Shown piece by piece: positions 19,343-27,085 of a stretch of 55,537 nt of DNA. The DNA is from Clostridia bacterium. GTDB taxonomy: Bacteria; Bacillota_A; Clostridia; Christensenellales; Aristaeellaceae. The position numbers and the translations under genes were made by a program. The stretch lies in contig BNUH01000013.1 in assembly GCA_025997215.1 (NCBI GenBank), positions 1 through 55,537 of the forward strand, written 5' to 3'. How positions within the stretch are numbered: the stretch's first letter is position 1; each line of letters begins with the position of its first letter. The notes beneath the pieces are model-generated. The model had not been told where the DNA came from, did no database searches, and was given only the letters and a program-made list of their open reading frames with translations.

Positions 19343-19918
19343 TTATTTTGACCTTGCGAAAAATGCTTTTGATACCCGTGTCAGCATCGGCATAATTTCA
19401 TTTTCCGGCAAGTCGATTCCGCCAAATGCTGCCATCGTAGCCAATCCATGTGTGTATAACCATATATCTAAAAAGTGCTGCTGAATCTCACTTTTATCTT
19501 CCGCCTCGCCGGAACCGCGCGGAATCGTATCCAAGATAAAGGCGTGAGCGGTAGGGCTTACAAGGTCTGAAATACTTTCGGAATCAATATTTCTTGAAAG
19601 AAAGAGCATTTTGAATAGGTTCGTTTCAGCCCTTGCAAAGGCTATATAAGCAAGCCCGAACTTCATAAACCCGCTATCCGTGCGGTTTTCTTTCGCGGAA
19701 AAATCCGCAAGGTATCTACCAAAAAACTGATTGGCATAATTGAATAAATCCGCCTTTAGTTTCTCCATATCATCATATACGCTGTATATCGGACGCGTGG
19801 AGCAACCAAGCCTTTCAGCAATCGACCTTGCACTGAGCGCTTCGAGACCTCTCTCACGCACAACCGTCAACGCGCTCTCCATGACAGATTCCTTGCCGAA
19901 TTTTACCTTTGGCGGCAT
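19343..19918 (-). CDS. TetR-family transcriptional regulator
   Basis: A 191-residue one-component regulator. Residues 10-55 hold the helix-turn-helix (RGLEALSARSIAERLGCSTR then PIYSVYDDMEKL). The rest is a helical ligand-binding domain with Phe/Leu-rich segments. The ATG at 19918 with AGGAG 7 nt upstream is better than the GTG at 19924. It is the first gene of a pair with the CPBP protease and shares its AT-richer composition. It probably represses itself and the protease; a candidate operator lies 51 bp upstream. Confidence 0.88.
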   Translation of the reverse strand: MPPKVKFGKESVMESALTVVRERGLEALSARSIAERLGCSTRPIYSVYDDMEKLKADLFNYANQFFGRYLADFSAKENRTDSGFMKFGLAYIAFARAETNLFKMLFLSRNIDSESISDLVSPTAHAFILDTIPRGSGEAEDKSEIQQHFLDIWLYTHGLATMAAFGGIDLPENEIMPMLTRVSKAFFARSK

Positions 19919-19968
19919 AATCACACTCCTAGCACATCCATATATCGTGAATCAACAGTAGGCAACAG

Positions 19969-19982
19969 GTGTTATGCAACAC
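19969..19982. promoter_or_regulatory. Candidate TetR operator
   Basis: A short dyad, GTGTT-ATGC-AACAC, in the region between the TetR gene and the J-domain gene. Suggested only by symmetry and position. Confidence 0.3.
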
Positions 19983-20068
19983 TTCGAACATAATAGCCTA
20001 ATGATCAGCCGTTGTCAAGAGGGAGTTTTGTTGGGATGCTGTTGTTGCCCACCCTGTTATTGCCACCC

Positions 20069-20097
20069 TTGCCAACCATAATCATTGATGCTATAAT
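20069..20097 (+). promoter_or_regulatory. Promoter of the J-domain gene
   Basis: TTGCCA at 20069-20074, a 17 bp spacer and TATAAT at 20092-20097, 63 bp before the start codon. Confidence 0.7.
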
Positions 20098-20160
20098 ACG
20101 AAGCGCCAGCATACTATTGGTTGTTCGGCGTATCCACAATGCGGACAGGGAGGTTGGGGT

Positions 20161-20685
20161 GTGTTGATGGGTAACCCATACGCGACGCTTGGCGTGCCCC
20201 CGACCGCCAGCGCAGCGCAGATTCGCGGCGCTTACCATTCGCTGGTGAAGCAGTATCATCCCGACACGATTCGCGACCCTGTGATTCGCGAGACCGCGCA
20301 GGAGAAGCTGGTTGAGATCAACCTGGCTTATGAGAAGGCGCTCCAATCCGCCAACGCCGCGCAGTCGGCGGACGCCGAGGTTATCCCCGACGCTAAGAAG
20401 GTCGCGGCCTCGCTGTTTGATCGCGGCCAGTACGACGCCGCGCTGCGCATCCTCTCCCACTCGATGGAGCGCGATGCTGAATGGTTCTTTTTGCAAGGCA
20501 GGATCCTGCTGGCACTGCGCAAGCCCAGCCCAGCGCACGAGAGTTTCCGCGCGGCCATCCGCCTCGCCCCTGACAATCCGCACTACCGCCAAGGCGCGCT
20601 GGATGCGGCGGTCGCCGTGCGTAAGGTGGATAAAACCCCGGCGAATAAGTTTGTGGCGTGGATCAGGAAGCGATTCCGCAGGTAG
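20161..20685 (+). CDS. J-domain (DnaJ-like) protein with TPR-like tail
   Basis: A 174-residue protein. Residues 5-65 are a J domain: NPYATLGVPPTASAAQIRGA, then YHSLVKQYHPDT with the HPD tripeptide that stimulates DnaK ATPase. Residues 85-155 look like two TPR-type helical pairs (LFDRGQYDAALRILSHSMER; GRILLALRKPSPAHESFRAA). The C-terminus is basic. It lacks the Gly/Phe and zinc domains of DnaJ, so it is a specialised co-chaperone whose TPR part may bind a client. Start: GTG 20161 with GGGAGG 7 nt upstream; an ATG lies two codons later. Monocistronic by promoter placement. Confidence 0.85.
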   Translation: MLMGNPYATLGVPPTASAAQIRGAYHSLVKQYHPDTIRDPVIRETAQEKLVEINLAYEKALQSANAAQSADAEVIPDAKKVAASLFDRGQYDAALRILSHSMERDAEWFFLQGRILLALRKPSPAHESFRAAIRLAPDNPHYRQGALDAAVAVRKVDKTPANKFVAWIRKRFRR

Positions 20686-20783
20686 GTTCATATTTGGTTG
20701 AAAGACATAGTTAGACATAATTCGGTAGAATATTAACTTCAAATTCATATCATTAATCATGTCGATACAAAAATCCATCCGAT

Positions 20784-20812
20784 TTGACACAGCGAAATTA
20801 TACACGTATACT
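20784..20812 (+). promoter_or_regulatory. Promoter of the esterase operon
   Basis: TTGACA at 20784-20789, a 17 bp spacer and TATACT at 20807-20812, 44 bp upstream of the TTG start. Near consensus. Confidence 0.78.
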
Positions 20813-20856
20813 CAACCCAATAATCAACAAAAATAACCGTGGGAGGCAAACGCCGT

Positions 20857-21777
20857 TTGGCAATAAGCAAAGTAATGCGTGCGGCACTGAAGGCGCTGAC
20901 AGCCTTGGAGCCGGACGTTAAGCAGACATACAAAATGGAGCGGCAGCTGGAACTGCTCACCGCCCGGCTGCGCGGCGAGCCAAAGGATTACGCGGTGTGG
21001 GATCGTGAGGTTTTGTGCGGCGATCACGCGGTGCCCGTGCGATTATTCGCGCCGAATGGCGACGGACCGTTTCCGCTGCTGCTGTTCTTCCATGGCGGCG
21101 GCTGGGTGACGGGCGGCATTGAGAATTACACTGGCGTGTGCGCGGACCTGGCGAAAGCGACGGGCTGCACGGTCGCGTCCGTGGATTACAGGCTTGCGCC
21201 CGAGCACAAATTCCCCGCTGCGGTGGAGGATTGTTACGCGGTTGCGCGGTCGTTTTACCTGGAGCGCGCGCAGGGCGTTGATCCGGACGGCATCACGCTG
21301 ATCGGAGACAGCGCGGGCGGGAATCTGGCGGCAGTCGTCTCGCTGATGGCGCGCGACAGGGGCGAGTTCCTGCCAAAGCGTCAGATCCTCATCTATCCGT
21401 CCACGTACAGCGATCACAGCGAGAACTCACCGTTTCAGTCGATTCGCGACAACGGTACGGATTATATTCTAACATCCAAACGGATCGAGAGTTTTATCGA
21501 ATTATACCGCAACTCCGACGACGACCTGCGCAACCCGTACTTTGCGCCGCTGTTGGCGGCGGATCTCTCGCGCCAGCCGCGCACGCTCATCATTACGGCG
21601 GAGTACGACCCGCTGCGGGATGAAGGTGAGGCTTACGGCGCAAAGCTGTGCGAATTCGGGAATGAAGCCCAAGTGTACCGCATGCCGGACGCTTTGCACG
21701 CCTATATGATGCTGCCGCCGCGCTTTGATCATGTGCGGCAGACATACGAGATAATTAACGCGTTCCTAAAGGGGTAG
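20857..21777 (+). CDS. Alpha/beta-hydrolase (hormone-sensitive-lipase family esterase)
   Basis: A 306-residue hydrolase. The oxyanion-hole motif FFHGGGWVTGG is near residue 80, the nucleophile elbow GDSAGGNLAA near 152, the acid in EYDPLRDEGEAY near 249 and the histidine in DALHAYMM near 278, a complete Ser-Asp-His triad. No signal peptide is seen, so it is cytoplasmic. The TTG at 20857 has GGGAGG 10 nt upstream; the GTG at 20839 overlaps that site. It is first in an operon with an acyltransferase-like gene and a DUF6320 membrane gene; I infer joint action on an ester-linked metabolite or lipid. Confidence 0.88.
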   Translation: MAISKVMRAALKALTALEPDVKQTYKMERQLELLTARLRGEPKDYAVWDREVLCGDHAVPVRLFAPNGDGPFPLLLFFHGGGWVTGGIENYTGVCADLAKATGCTVASVDYRLAPEHKFPAAVEDCYAVARSFYLERAQGVDPDGITLIGDSAGGNLAAVVSLMARDRGEFLPKRQILIYPSTYSDHSENSPFQSIRDNGTDYILTSKRIESFIELYRNSDDDLRNPYFAPLLAADLSRQPRTLIITAEYDPLRDEGEAYGAKLCEFGNEAQVYRMPDALHAYMMLPPRFDHVRQTYEIINAFLKG

Positions 21778-21816
21778 AATATTAAATGCGGGATTTAGTA
21801 CACAGGAGGTAATCGT

Positions 21817-23067
21817 TTGGCCGCGAGCAGACGGTGGAATCGGCTGGATAACGCCGCGAAGATTTTCCCTCCGACCAGCAATGGCCGCGACACGAAGGTG
21901 TTTCGGTTTGTCTGTGAGCTGACCGAGCTGGTGGATGCTCCGGTTCTGCAGCGCGCGCTGGAACGTACGCTCGTGGACTTCCCGCTGTACCGCTCGATAC
22001 TAAAGAAAGGTTTGTTTTGGTATTATTTTGAGGAGAGCGCCATCATTCCGCAGATCGCAGAGGAGTCGCTCCCGGCATGCGCTTCTATCTATAACGCGGA
22101 TCGACCCGGCTTGCTGTTCCGCGTATTATACTACGGGCCGCGCATAAATCTGGAGGTGTTCCACGCGCTGGCCGACGGAACCGGTGCCATTCAATTCCTG
22201 CGGACGCTGGTATTTCATTATCTATCGGATAAATATGGCATTGCGGGCCAGCTGACTGGCTATGACGCGTCGCGGGATCAAAAGAGCCAGGACGCGTTCT
22301 ACAAATATTATGACAAAGTCGGTGCCGCTCCGACAACCAAGCGCCGCCGGGCATACCGCGTCCGGGGCGATTTGCTGCCGGACGGTCGGACAGGCGTTAC
22401 TGAAGGGTTCATGTCCGCAGACGCCGTATTGCGGTTGGCCCGCGACCGCGATGTGACGCTGACCGAGCTGCTGATTGCGCTGCTGATCTGCGCAATATAC
22501 GACGGCATGGCGGTGCGGGAACGCGCGAAGCTCGTCGTAATCACGGTGCCTGTCGATTTAAGGCGATTCTTCCCGGCGCAGACCGCGAGGAATTTCTTCG
22601 GCGTGGTACAGGTCACGCACAGATTCAAGCGGGACGGGCAGTCGTTCGAGGAGGTTCTCGCCAACGCCCGCGTCTCATTGAGGCGGCAGCTGACGCGGGA
22701 GAATCTATCCAGCATCATCAGCCACTACTCGGCGTTCGAAAATAACCCGCTGATCAAGGCGGTTCCATTGCAAATCAAGATACCCTTTTTAGCGCTGACG
22801 GGGCTGCGGGTGGATGGCGAGGATACGGCGGCCTTGTCGAATCTGGGCCGGATCGCCATGCCCGAGGAAGTCTCGCGGTACATAAGGATGTTCGACGCGC
22901 TCGTCAGTACGAAGCGGCCGCAGCTTTGTCTGTGCACGTTTGGCGATACGCTGGCCGTCAGTATGTCCTCGCCGATGACTGACACGGGGATACAGCGGTG
23001 GTTTTTCAGGAAGTTAACGGAGATGGGGATAGCCGTTCAGATTACGTCAAACTTAGAACAAACGTGA
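21817..23067 (+). CDS. Alcohol-acetyltransferase / condensation-like acyltransferase
   Basis: A 416-residue protein of the BAHD/condensation-like superfamily. The catalytic motif HALADGTGAIQFLRTL (HxxxDG) is near residue 112; a second conserved region VTVPVDLRRFFPAQTARNFF lies near 250, as in alcohol acetyltransferase-type proteins. These enzymes move an acyl group from CoA or a carrier to a hydroxyl or amine. The start is TTG with AGGAGG 7 nt upstream. It lies 39 bp after the esterase and 30 bp before a DUF6320 gene, a gene trio I know from annotation of other Clostridia. Acceptor and donor cannot be inferred. Confidence 0.75.
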   Translation: MAASRRWNRLDNAAKIFPPTSNGRDTKVFRFVCELTELVDAPVLQRALERTLVDFPLYRSILKKGLFWYYFEESAIIPQIAEESLPACASIYNADRPGLLFRVLYYGPRINLEVFHALADGTGAIQFLRTLVFHYLSDKYGIAGQLTGYDASRDQKSQDAFYKYYDKVGAAPTTKRRRAYRVRGDLLPDGRTGVTEGFMSADAVLRLARDRDVTLTELLIALLICAIYDGMAVRERAKLVVITVPVDLRRFFPAQTARNFFGVVQVTHRFKRDGQSFEEVLANARVSLRRQLTRENLSSIISHYSAFENNPLIKAVPLQIKIPFLALTGLRVDGEDTAALSNLGRIAMPEEVSRYIRMFDALVSTKRPQLCLCTFGDTLAVSMSSPMTDTGIQRWFFRKLTEMGIAVQITSNLEQT

Positions 23068-23097
23068 AAAGTTTTATGGAAAACTAAAGGAGAATTA

Positions 23098-23766
23098 ATG
23101 CTGCGCTGTGAGTTTTGTAAAGTTGATCTGCCCGGTGCGCAAAGCCGCTGCCCGCTTTGCCAGAATACTCCTGTCGGAATGCCTGATGGATCCATCAACC
23201 GTTTCCCCGAACTGCGCGAATCCAGGACGGCCCTCAGCCGCGTTCTGCTGATGTGGATAGCGTTCGGCAGCGTGTGCGGTGCGGCGGTATGCGTCGCGGT
23301 CAACCTGATCATCCCATCCAAAGGATGGTGGTCGCTATTCGTGGTCGCTGGAATAGTGAGCACGTGGATCGAATTCGCCATCGCTATGAAAAAGCGCCGC
23401 AACCTGCCCAAGAGCATCATCTGGCAGGTGATCACGGTTTCGTTAATCGCCTTTATTTGGGACATGGTGACCGGGCGGCATGGGTGGGCGCTGGACTATG
23501 TGCTGCCGATCCTCGGCGCGTCCGGCATGCTCGCGCTGACCGTAGTGGGTAAGGTTCGCAAGCTGGATATTCAGGATTATATACTGTATCTATCTATCGC
23601 GTGTATATTTGGTATAATCTCGTTCGTTTTGGTGTTAACGGGTACGGTAAATACCGTCATCCCGTCCGCTATCAACTTCTGCGCGTCGATCGCGTTTCTG
23701 GCGTTTTTGTTATTCTTTGAGGGGAAGGCGCTGCTGGCCGAGGTGCAGCGGAGATTACATATGTAA
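23098..23766 (+). CDS. DUF6320-type zinc-ribbon membrane protein
   Basis: A 222-residue protein. Residues 3-24 form a four-cysteine zinc ribbon (RCEFCKVDL, SRCPLCQNTP). It is followed by about six hydrophobic helices (for example LLMWIAFGSVCGAAVCVAV, YILYLSIACIFGIISFVLVL and FCASIAFLAFLLFF). It matches the layout of DUF6320 proteins that travel with the alcohol-acetyltransferase-like gene. Function unknown; it may anchor the upstream enzymes at the membrane or move their product. The stop codon abuts, without a gap, the stop of the converging acetyltransferase gene. Confidence 0.8.
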   Translation: MLRCEFCKVDLPGAQSRCPLCQNTPVGMPDGSINRFPELRESRTALSRVLLMWIAFGSVCGAAVCVAVNLIIPSKGWWSLFVVAGIVSTWIEFAIAMKKRRNLPKSIIWQVITVSLIAFIWDMVTGRHGWALDYVLPILGASGMLALTVVGKVRKLDIQDYILYLSIACIFGIISFVLVLTGTVNTVIPSAINFCASIAFLAFLLFFEGKALLAEVQRRLHM

Positions 23767-24903
23767 TCAGAATTTATCCGCTCCACGTATCCCCAGGGAC
23801 AGCGGGAACCATCCCGATGGTGCGCCTGCGGTCGGCAATATCAACGCCTCGCGCGAGAATATCGCGTCCTGCGCTTGAGCCTTTGTGAACCTCACGTCGG
23901 CAGGCCGTCCGTCACGATCGACGCGAGTCGAATGCCCTGTCACCTCCAGCGTTAGCGGTTGGCCGTCCTCTATCTGGATGGTCCACTGGCCGTTCTGGAG
24001 CGGATGTGTCAGACGCTTCAGCGCGAGCAAGGCGCTCAACGTTTTCTGCCAATCGACGACATTGATCATGCCTTCCGACCCGATGTCGAAATCCTCGCTG
24101 ACGGACATGGCTTCCCGCTGCAGCGCAAGATCGTGGAGCGGCACCGCGAGCGTGTAATCCCCGTGCGCTTCATGCCACGCCTTCATGAATGGCCGCGCTA
24201 ATTCGTCGGGATTCGACAGCGCAACCTCTATGCCGTGGTTATCCGTAATCGCCCAACCGACGCAATCGCCATCCCACATCACTGCATGGAGCGAACAGCC
24301 CCACGACTGGCTGATGATTAAGAACGTGTCGCGCGTACGCGCGCCGCTGACGGGCAGCCGATCGTACATCGCGAATATATCGTCGAGCAGCGGATCGCCG
24401 TTATCCGTGATTTGCCTGAACACCATGCGGGATGAATCGACGCCGCTCAACCCGTGCCGTACATTTGGACCCTCGATGTGGTGAGAGGTTTTCATGCCAG
24501 CGTTGGTGAATCCAAAGTAACCATACCGCTGGCGGCGTCCTCCCAGTGACAGGTACGCGAATCCTAAGCGCTTGGCATCGTCCAGCATCAGACCCATCAG
24601 CGCCTTCATCGCGCCTTGGCTTCTGTAATATGGATGGGTGCTAACGGTGCCAATGTACCCGACGGTTAACTCCTGCCCGCAGACCCGCATGGGAATGGGC
24701 AGCATAGCGACCAGACCGGTTATCCGTCCGTCCGCCTTGGCGATGTAGTGCATGTCGGGCCGATACAGCGGCGCGCCTTCAGCGTAAACCTTCGGCAGAA
24801 CCTCCGCGAAGTTATGCGGCCTATGCGCCATGCTGAATACCATGTTTGCGAAGTCGAGGATCTCCGCGCGATCCTCCGGTTTGGACGAACCGTATGTGAC
24901 CAT
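23767..24903 (-). CDS. Eis-like GNAT acetyltransferase
   Basis: A 378-residue protein of the Eis/COG4552 type. An N-terminal GNAT domain has the acetyl-CoA segment STHPYYRSQGAMKALM near residue 88 and GRRQRYGYFGFTNAG near 125. A second GNAT-like domain and a C-terminal sterol-carrier-like domain follow, as expected for this length. It lacks a signal peptide. The ATG at 24903 overlaps the murA stop (TGATG) with AGGAGG 7-8 nt upstream, so it is translationally coupled to murA. Substrate unknown; family members acetylate aminoglycosides or other amines, but resistance cannot be claimed here. Confidence 0.82.
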   Translation of the reverse strand: MVTYGSSKPEDRAEILDFANMVFSMAHRPHNFAEVLPKVYAEGAPLYRPDMHYIAKADGRITGLVAMLPIPMRVCGQELTVGYIGTVSTHPYYRSQGAMKALMGLMLDDAKRLGFAYLSLGGRRQRYGYFGFTNAGMKTSHHIEGPNVRHGLSGVDSSRMVFRQITDNGDPLLDDIFAMYDRLPVSGARTRDTFLIISQSWGCSLHAVMWDGDCVGWAITDNHGIEVALSNPDELARPFMKAWHEAHGDYTLAVPLHDLALQREAMSVSEDFDIGSEGMINVVDWQKTLSALLALKRLTHPLQNGQWTIQIEDGQPLTLEVTGHSTRVDRDGRPADVRFTKAQAQDAIFSREALILPTAGAPSGWFPLSLGIRGADKF

Positions 24904-26216
24904 CAGATGGCCTCCTTGACGTCGGCGATGCATTCCCGTACGACCCTGGCCCCCAGCGCGTTCAGCTTATCTGTTATGTATTCATAACCGCGGTCGATGT
25001 AGTGCGGATGCAGAATCTCCGTCGTGCCGCGCGCCATCAGCCCGGCCACGACCAGCGCGGCCCCGGCGCGCAGATCCGTCGCGGTCAGCGTGCCGCCGAC
25101 CAGTTCCGGCACGCCCTCTATCACCGCGACCCGATCCATGACCGTCGCGCGCGCGCCCAAGCGCGACATCTCGCGCAGGTGTTTGAATCGCTGCTCAAAT
25201 ATGGTCTCGGTTATCATGCTCACGCCTCGAGCCGTGCACAGCATCGCCGACATGGGCTGCTGCAGATCTGTCGGGAAGCCTGGGTACGCCTGAGTTTTTA
25301 ACGTTAACGCGCGTTTAATCCCTGTCGAACGCACGCGGATAACATCGTCCCGATCGTCCACCCGCACGCCCATTTCCAACAGTTTGGCCGATAACGCTTC
25401 CATATGGGTGGGGATGCAGCCGCGGATTGTGACGTCGCCGTCCGTGGCCGCCGCCGCTATCATCATGGTGCCCGTCTCGATCTGATCCGGGATGATGGCG
25501 TACGTCGAGCCATGCATATGATCCACGCCTGTGACGCGGATCACGTCGGTGCCAGCGCCCTTAATCTTAGCACCCATACTGTTGAGGAAGTTGGCGACCT
25601 CGACCACGTGCGGTTCCTTCGCCGCGTTGTATAGGACGGTCTGCCCCTTCGCGCGGCATGCGCATAGGAGCAGGTTGATCGTGCCGCCGACCGTCACCAC
25701 GTCGAAGAATATCTCCGTCCCGGTCAGCCGCCGCGCCTTCGCGCGCATCACGCCATACTCGTCCGAGATGACCGCGCCCAGCTTGCGCATGCCCTTGATG
25801 TGTTGATCCAATGGCCTCTCGCCAATGTCGCACCCGCCGGGATACGGTACTTCCGCCTGTCCGAAGTGCCCCAGCAATGCGCCCAATAGATAACTGGACG
25901 CCCTCAATGCCCGAGCCAAATCATACGGCGGTGTGGAACTGTTCACGGTACGAGGATCCACTTGCAGTGTACGCCCCTTGCGGGATACCTTCGCACCTAA
26001 GCGGCCGAGCAGCTCGACCATCACGCGAACATCCTCGATGTACGGCAGATTCTCGATCATGCACGGTTCGTCGCATAACAATGCAGCGGCTATAACGGCC
26101 ACCGCCGGATTCTTGCCGCCGCCTATCTCGACCTCGCCTATAAGAGGGCGTCCACCTTCTATAATCCAACGCTCGCTTGGAGCGTCAATCCAACGTTCGC
26201 TTGGCGCGTCAATCAT
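24903..26216 (-). CDS. murA: UDP-N-acetylglucosamine 1-carboxyvinyltransferase
   Basis: A 437-residue enzyme for the first committed step of peptidoglycan synthesis, adding enolpyruvate from PEP to UDP-GlcNAc. IEGGRPLIGEVEIGGGKNPA contains the active-site lysine (GGKN in place of the common GAKN). GGCDIGERPLDQHIKGM holds the cysteine targeted by fosfomycin. GGTLTATDLRAGAALVVAGL and YIDRGYE complete the fold. The start ATG at 26216 overlaps the fmdB-like stop; in-frame extension to 26285 is unlikely. The first 18 residues contain an exact tandem IDAPSERW duplication absent from typical MurA. Firmicutes often have two murA genes; which paralogue this is cannot be told. Confidence 0.93.
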   Translation of the reverse strand: MIDAPSERWIDAPSERWIIEGGRPLIGEVEIGGGKNPAVAVIAAALLCDEPCMIENLPYIEDVRVMVELLGRLGAKVSRKGRTLQVDPRTVNSSTPPYDLARALRASSYLLGALLGHFGQAEVPYPGGCDIGERPLDQHIKGMRKLGAVISDEYGVMRAKARRLTGTEIFFDVVTVGGTINLLLCACRAKGQTVLYNAAKEPHVVEVANFLNSMGAKIKGAGTDVIRVTGVDHMHGSTYAIIPDQIETGTMMIAAAATDGDVTIRGCIPTHMEALSAKLLEMGVRVDDRDDVIRVRSTGIKRALTLKTQAYPGFPTDLQQPMSAMLCTARGVSMITETIFEQRFKHLREMSRLGARATVMDRVAVIEGVPELVGGTLTATDLRAGAALVVAGLMARGTTEILHPHYIDRGYEYITDKLNALGARVVRECIADVKEAI

Positions 26217-26439
26217 CCATACCACCGCCTTTGCAACCTGCGCAGCCCGTACAGTCGCCGCCGCAGGATCCGCCGCGCCCGGCATCCGATCCGGCCATGC
26301 CGAATAAGCATTTGCCCTCGTAAGCCCGTTCGGTTTCCCCGCCGCACTCGGGACATTTGACGTCCATCATGCGGGAGGCGCTGACCAGTTCGTCGAACAC
26401 GCTCCGGCATTCGTTACACCGGAATTTGAGCAGTGGCAT
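26209..26439 (-). CDS. FmdB-like zinc-ribbon protein
   Basis: A 76-residue protein with two CxxC knuckles, FRCNECRSVFDEL and VKCPECGGETERAY, matching the FmdB putative regulatory family. A Gly/Cys-rich tail follows (GRGGSCGGDCTGCAGCKGG) that may bind additional metal. The ATG at 26439 with GGGGTG 6 nt upstream is preferred to the GTG at 26448. It overlaps murA by 8 bp. Role unknown; regulatory or metal-related. Confidence 0.8.
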   Translation of the reverse strand: MPLLKFRCNECRSVFDELVSASRMMDVKCPECGGETERAYEGKCLFGMAGSDAGRGGSCGGDCTGCAGCKGGGMDD

Positions 26440-26477
26440 ATCGTTCACCCCGACTGTGTGTAATGTGTGAATTATTA

Positions 26478-26494
26478 TCGCCGTCCTACGGCGA
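26478..26494. other. Hairpin in the fmdB/ACT intergenic region
   Basis: TCGCCGT-cct-ACGGCGA, a perfect 7 bp stem with a 3 nt loop, between two divergent genes. Purpose unclear. Confidence 0.4.
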
Positions 26495-26540
26495 GCCTGT
26501 ATACTTGCGCAACATATAAACGCCCGACGGGTAGGAAATC

Positions 26541-26569
26541 TTGCAAACCGTCTCCGGCTATGTTAATAT
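26541..26569 (+). promoter_or_regulatory. Promoter of the ACT-alr-cyclo-ligase operon
   Basis: TTGCAA at 26541-26546, a 17 bp spacer and TAATAT at 26564-26569, 66 bp upstream of the ACT-protein ATG. Confidence 0.55.
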
Positions 26570-26634
26570 GTGCCATAGAACCATTTTACCAGATTCGAGG
26601 CTTTCCGACAACACATGCATTCGAGGAGGCGCCT

Positions 26635-27084
26635 ATGACGATCGAGCAAGTTTCGGTATTTATAGAAAACGCTCCCGGCACGCTGGCCAGCTTAACCCGC
26701 CTGCTGGCCCAAGAGGGCTACGATCTGCTCGCGCTGGCGCTTGCGGATACGGCCCAGTACGGCATACTGCGCTGTCTGGTCAAGCGTCCGGACGACGCGG
26801 TGAAGGCACTGGCTAAAGCAGGCTACACCGCGCGCAAGACGGAGGTGCTGGCCGTGCTAGTGCCCGACCGCCCCGGCGGATTGGCGTACGTGCTGGAGAC
26901 GCTCGCCGCGAATAATGTCAGCGTCGAGTACAGTTACTCGTTCGCGCGCTCGATTAACATTACCAGTTCCGGGGAGAGCGGCGCGGCTATCGTGCTGCGG
27001 GTGGAGCAGGTCGAGCGCGGCGTTAACGCGCTGAAAAAGAATAACGTCCACCTAATCGGATCCGCAGAATTGGAAAAACTGTGA
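26635..27084 (+). CDS. Double ACT-domain protein
   Basis: A 149-residue protein composed of two ACT domains: residues 2-68 (VSVFIENAPGTLASLTRLLA) and 71-142 (EVLAVLVPDRPGGLAYVLET). ACT pairs bind amino acids as allosteric sensors. The ATG at 26635 has GAGGAGG 5 nt upstream; the longer frame from 26467 crosses the promoter. It is separated from alr by a single base, so an amino-acid-responsive role linked to alanine metabolism is conceivable (inference). Related proteins also occur next to phenylacetate-CoA ligases, none of which is adjacent here. Confidence 0.85.
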   Translation: MTIEQVSVFIENAPGTLASLTRLLAQEGYDLLALALADTAQYGILRCLVKRPDDAVKALAKAGYTARKTEVLAVLVPDRPGGLAYVLETLAANNVSVEYSYSFARSINITSSGESGAAIVLRVEQVERGVNALKKNNVHLIGSAELEKL

Positions 27085-27085
27085 A

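Noticed and set aside
20005..20805. 266-codon minus-strand open frame
   Set aside because: Covers the J-domain gene in antisense and the intergenic promoters on both sides; no ribosome site or recognisable motif.
24903..26285. Possible N-terminally extended MurA with Ala-rich leader
   Set aside because: The extension overlaps the FmdB-like gene over its zinc-ribbon tail and has no ribosome site; the ATG at 26216 fits the known MurA start.
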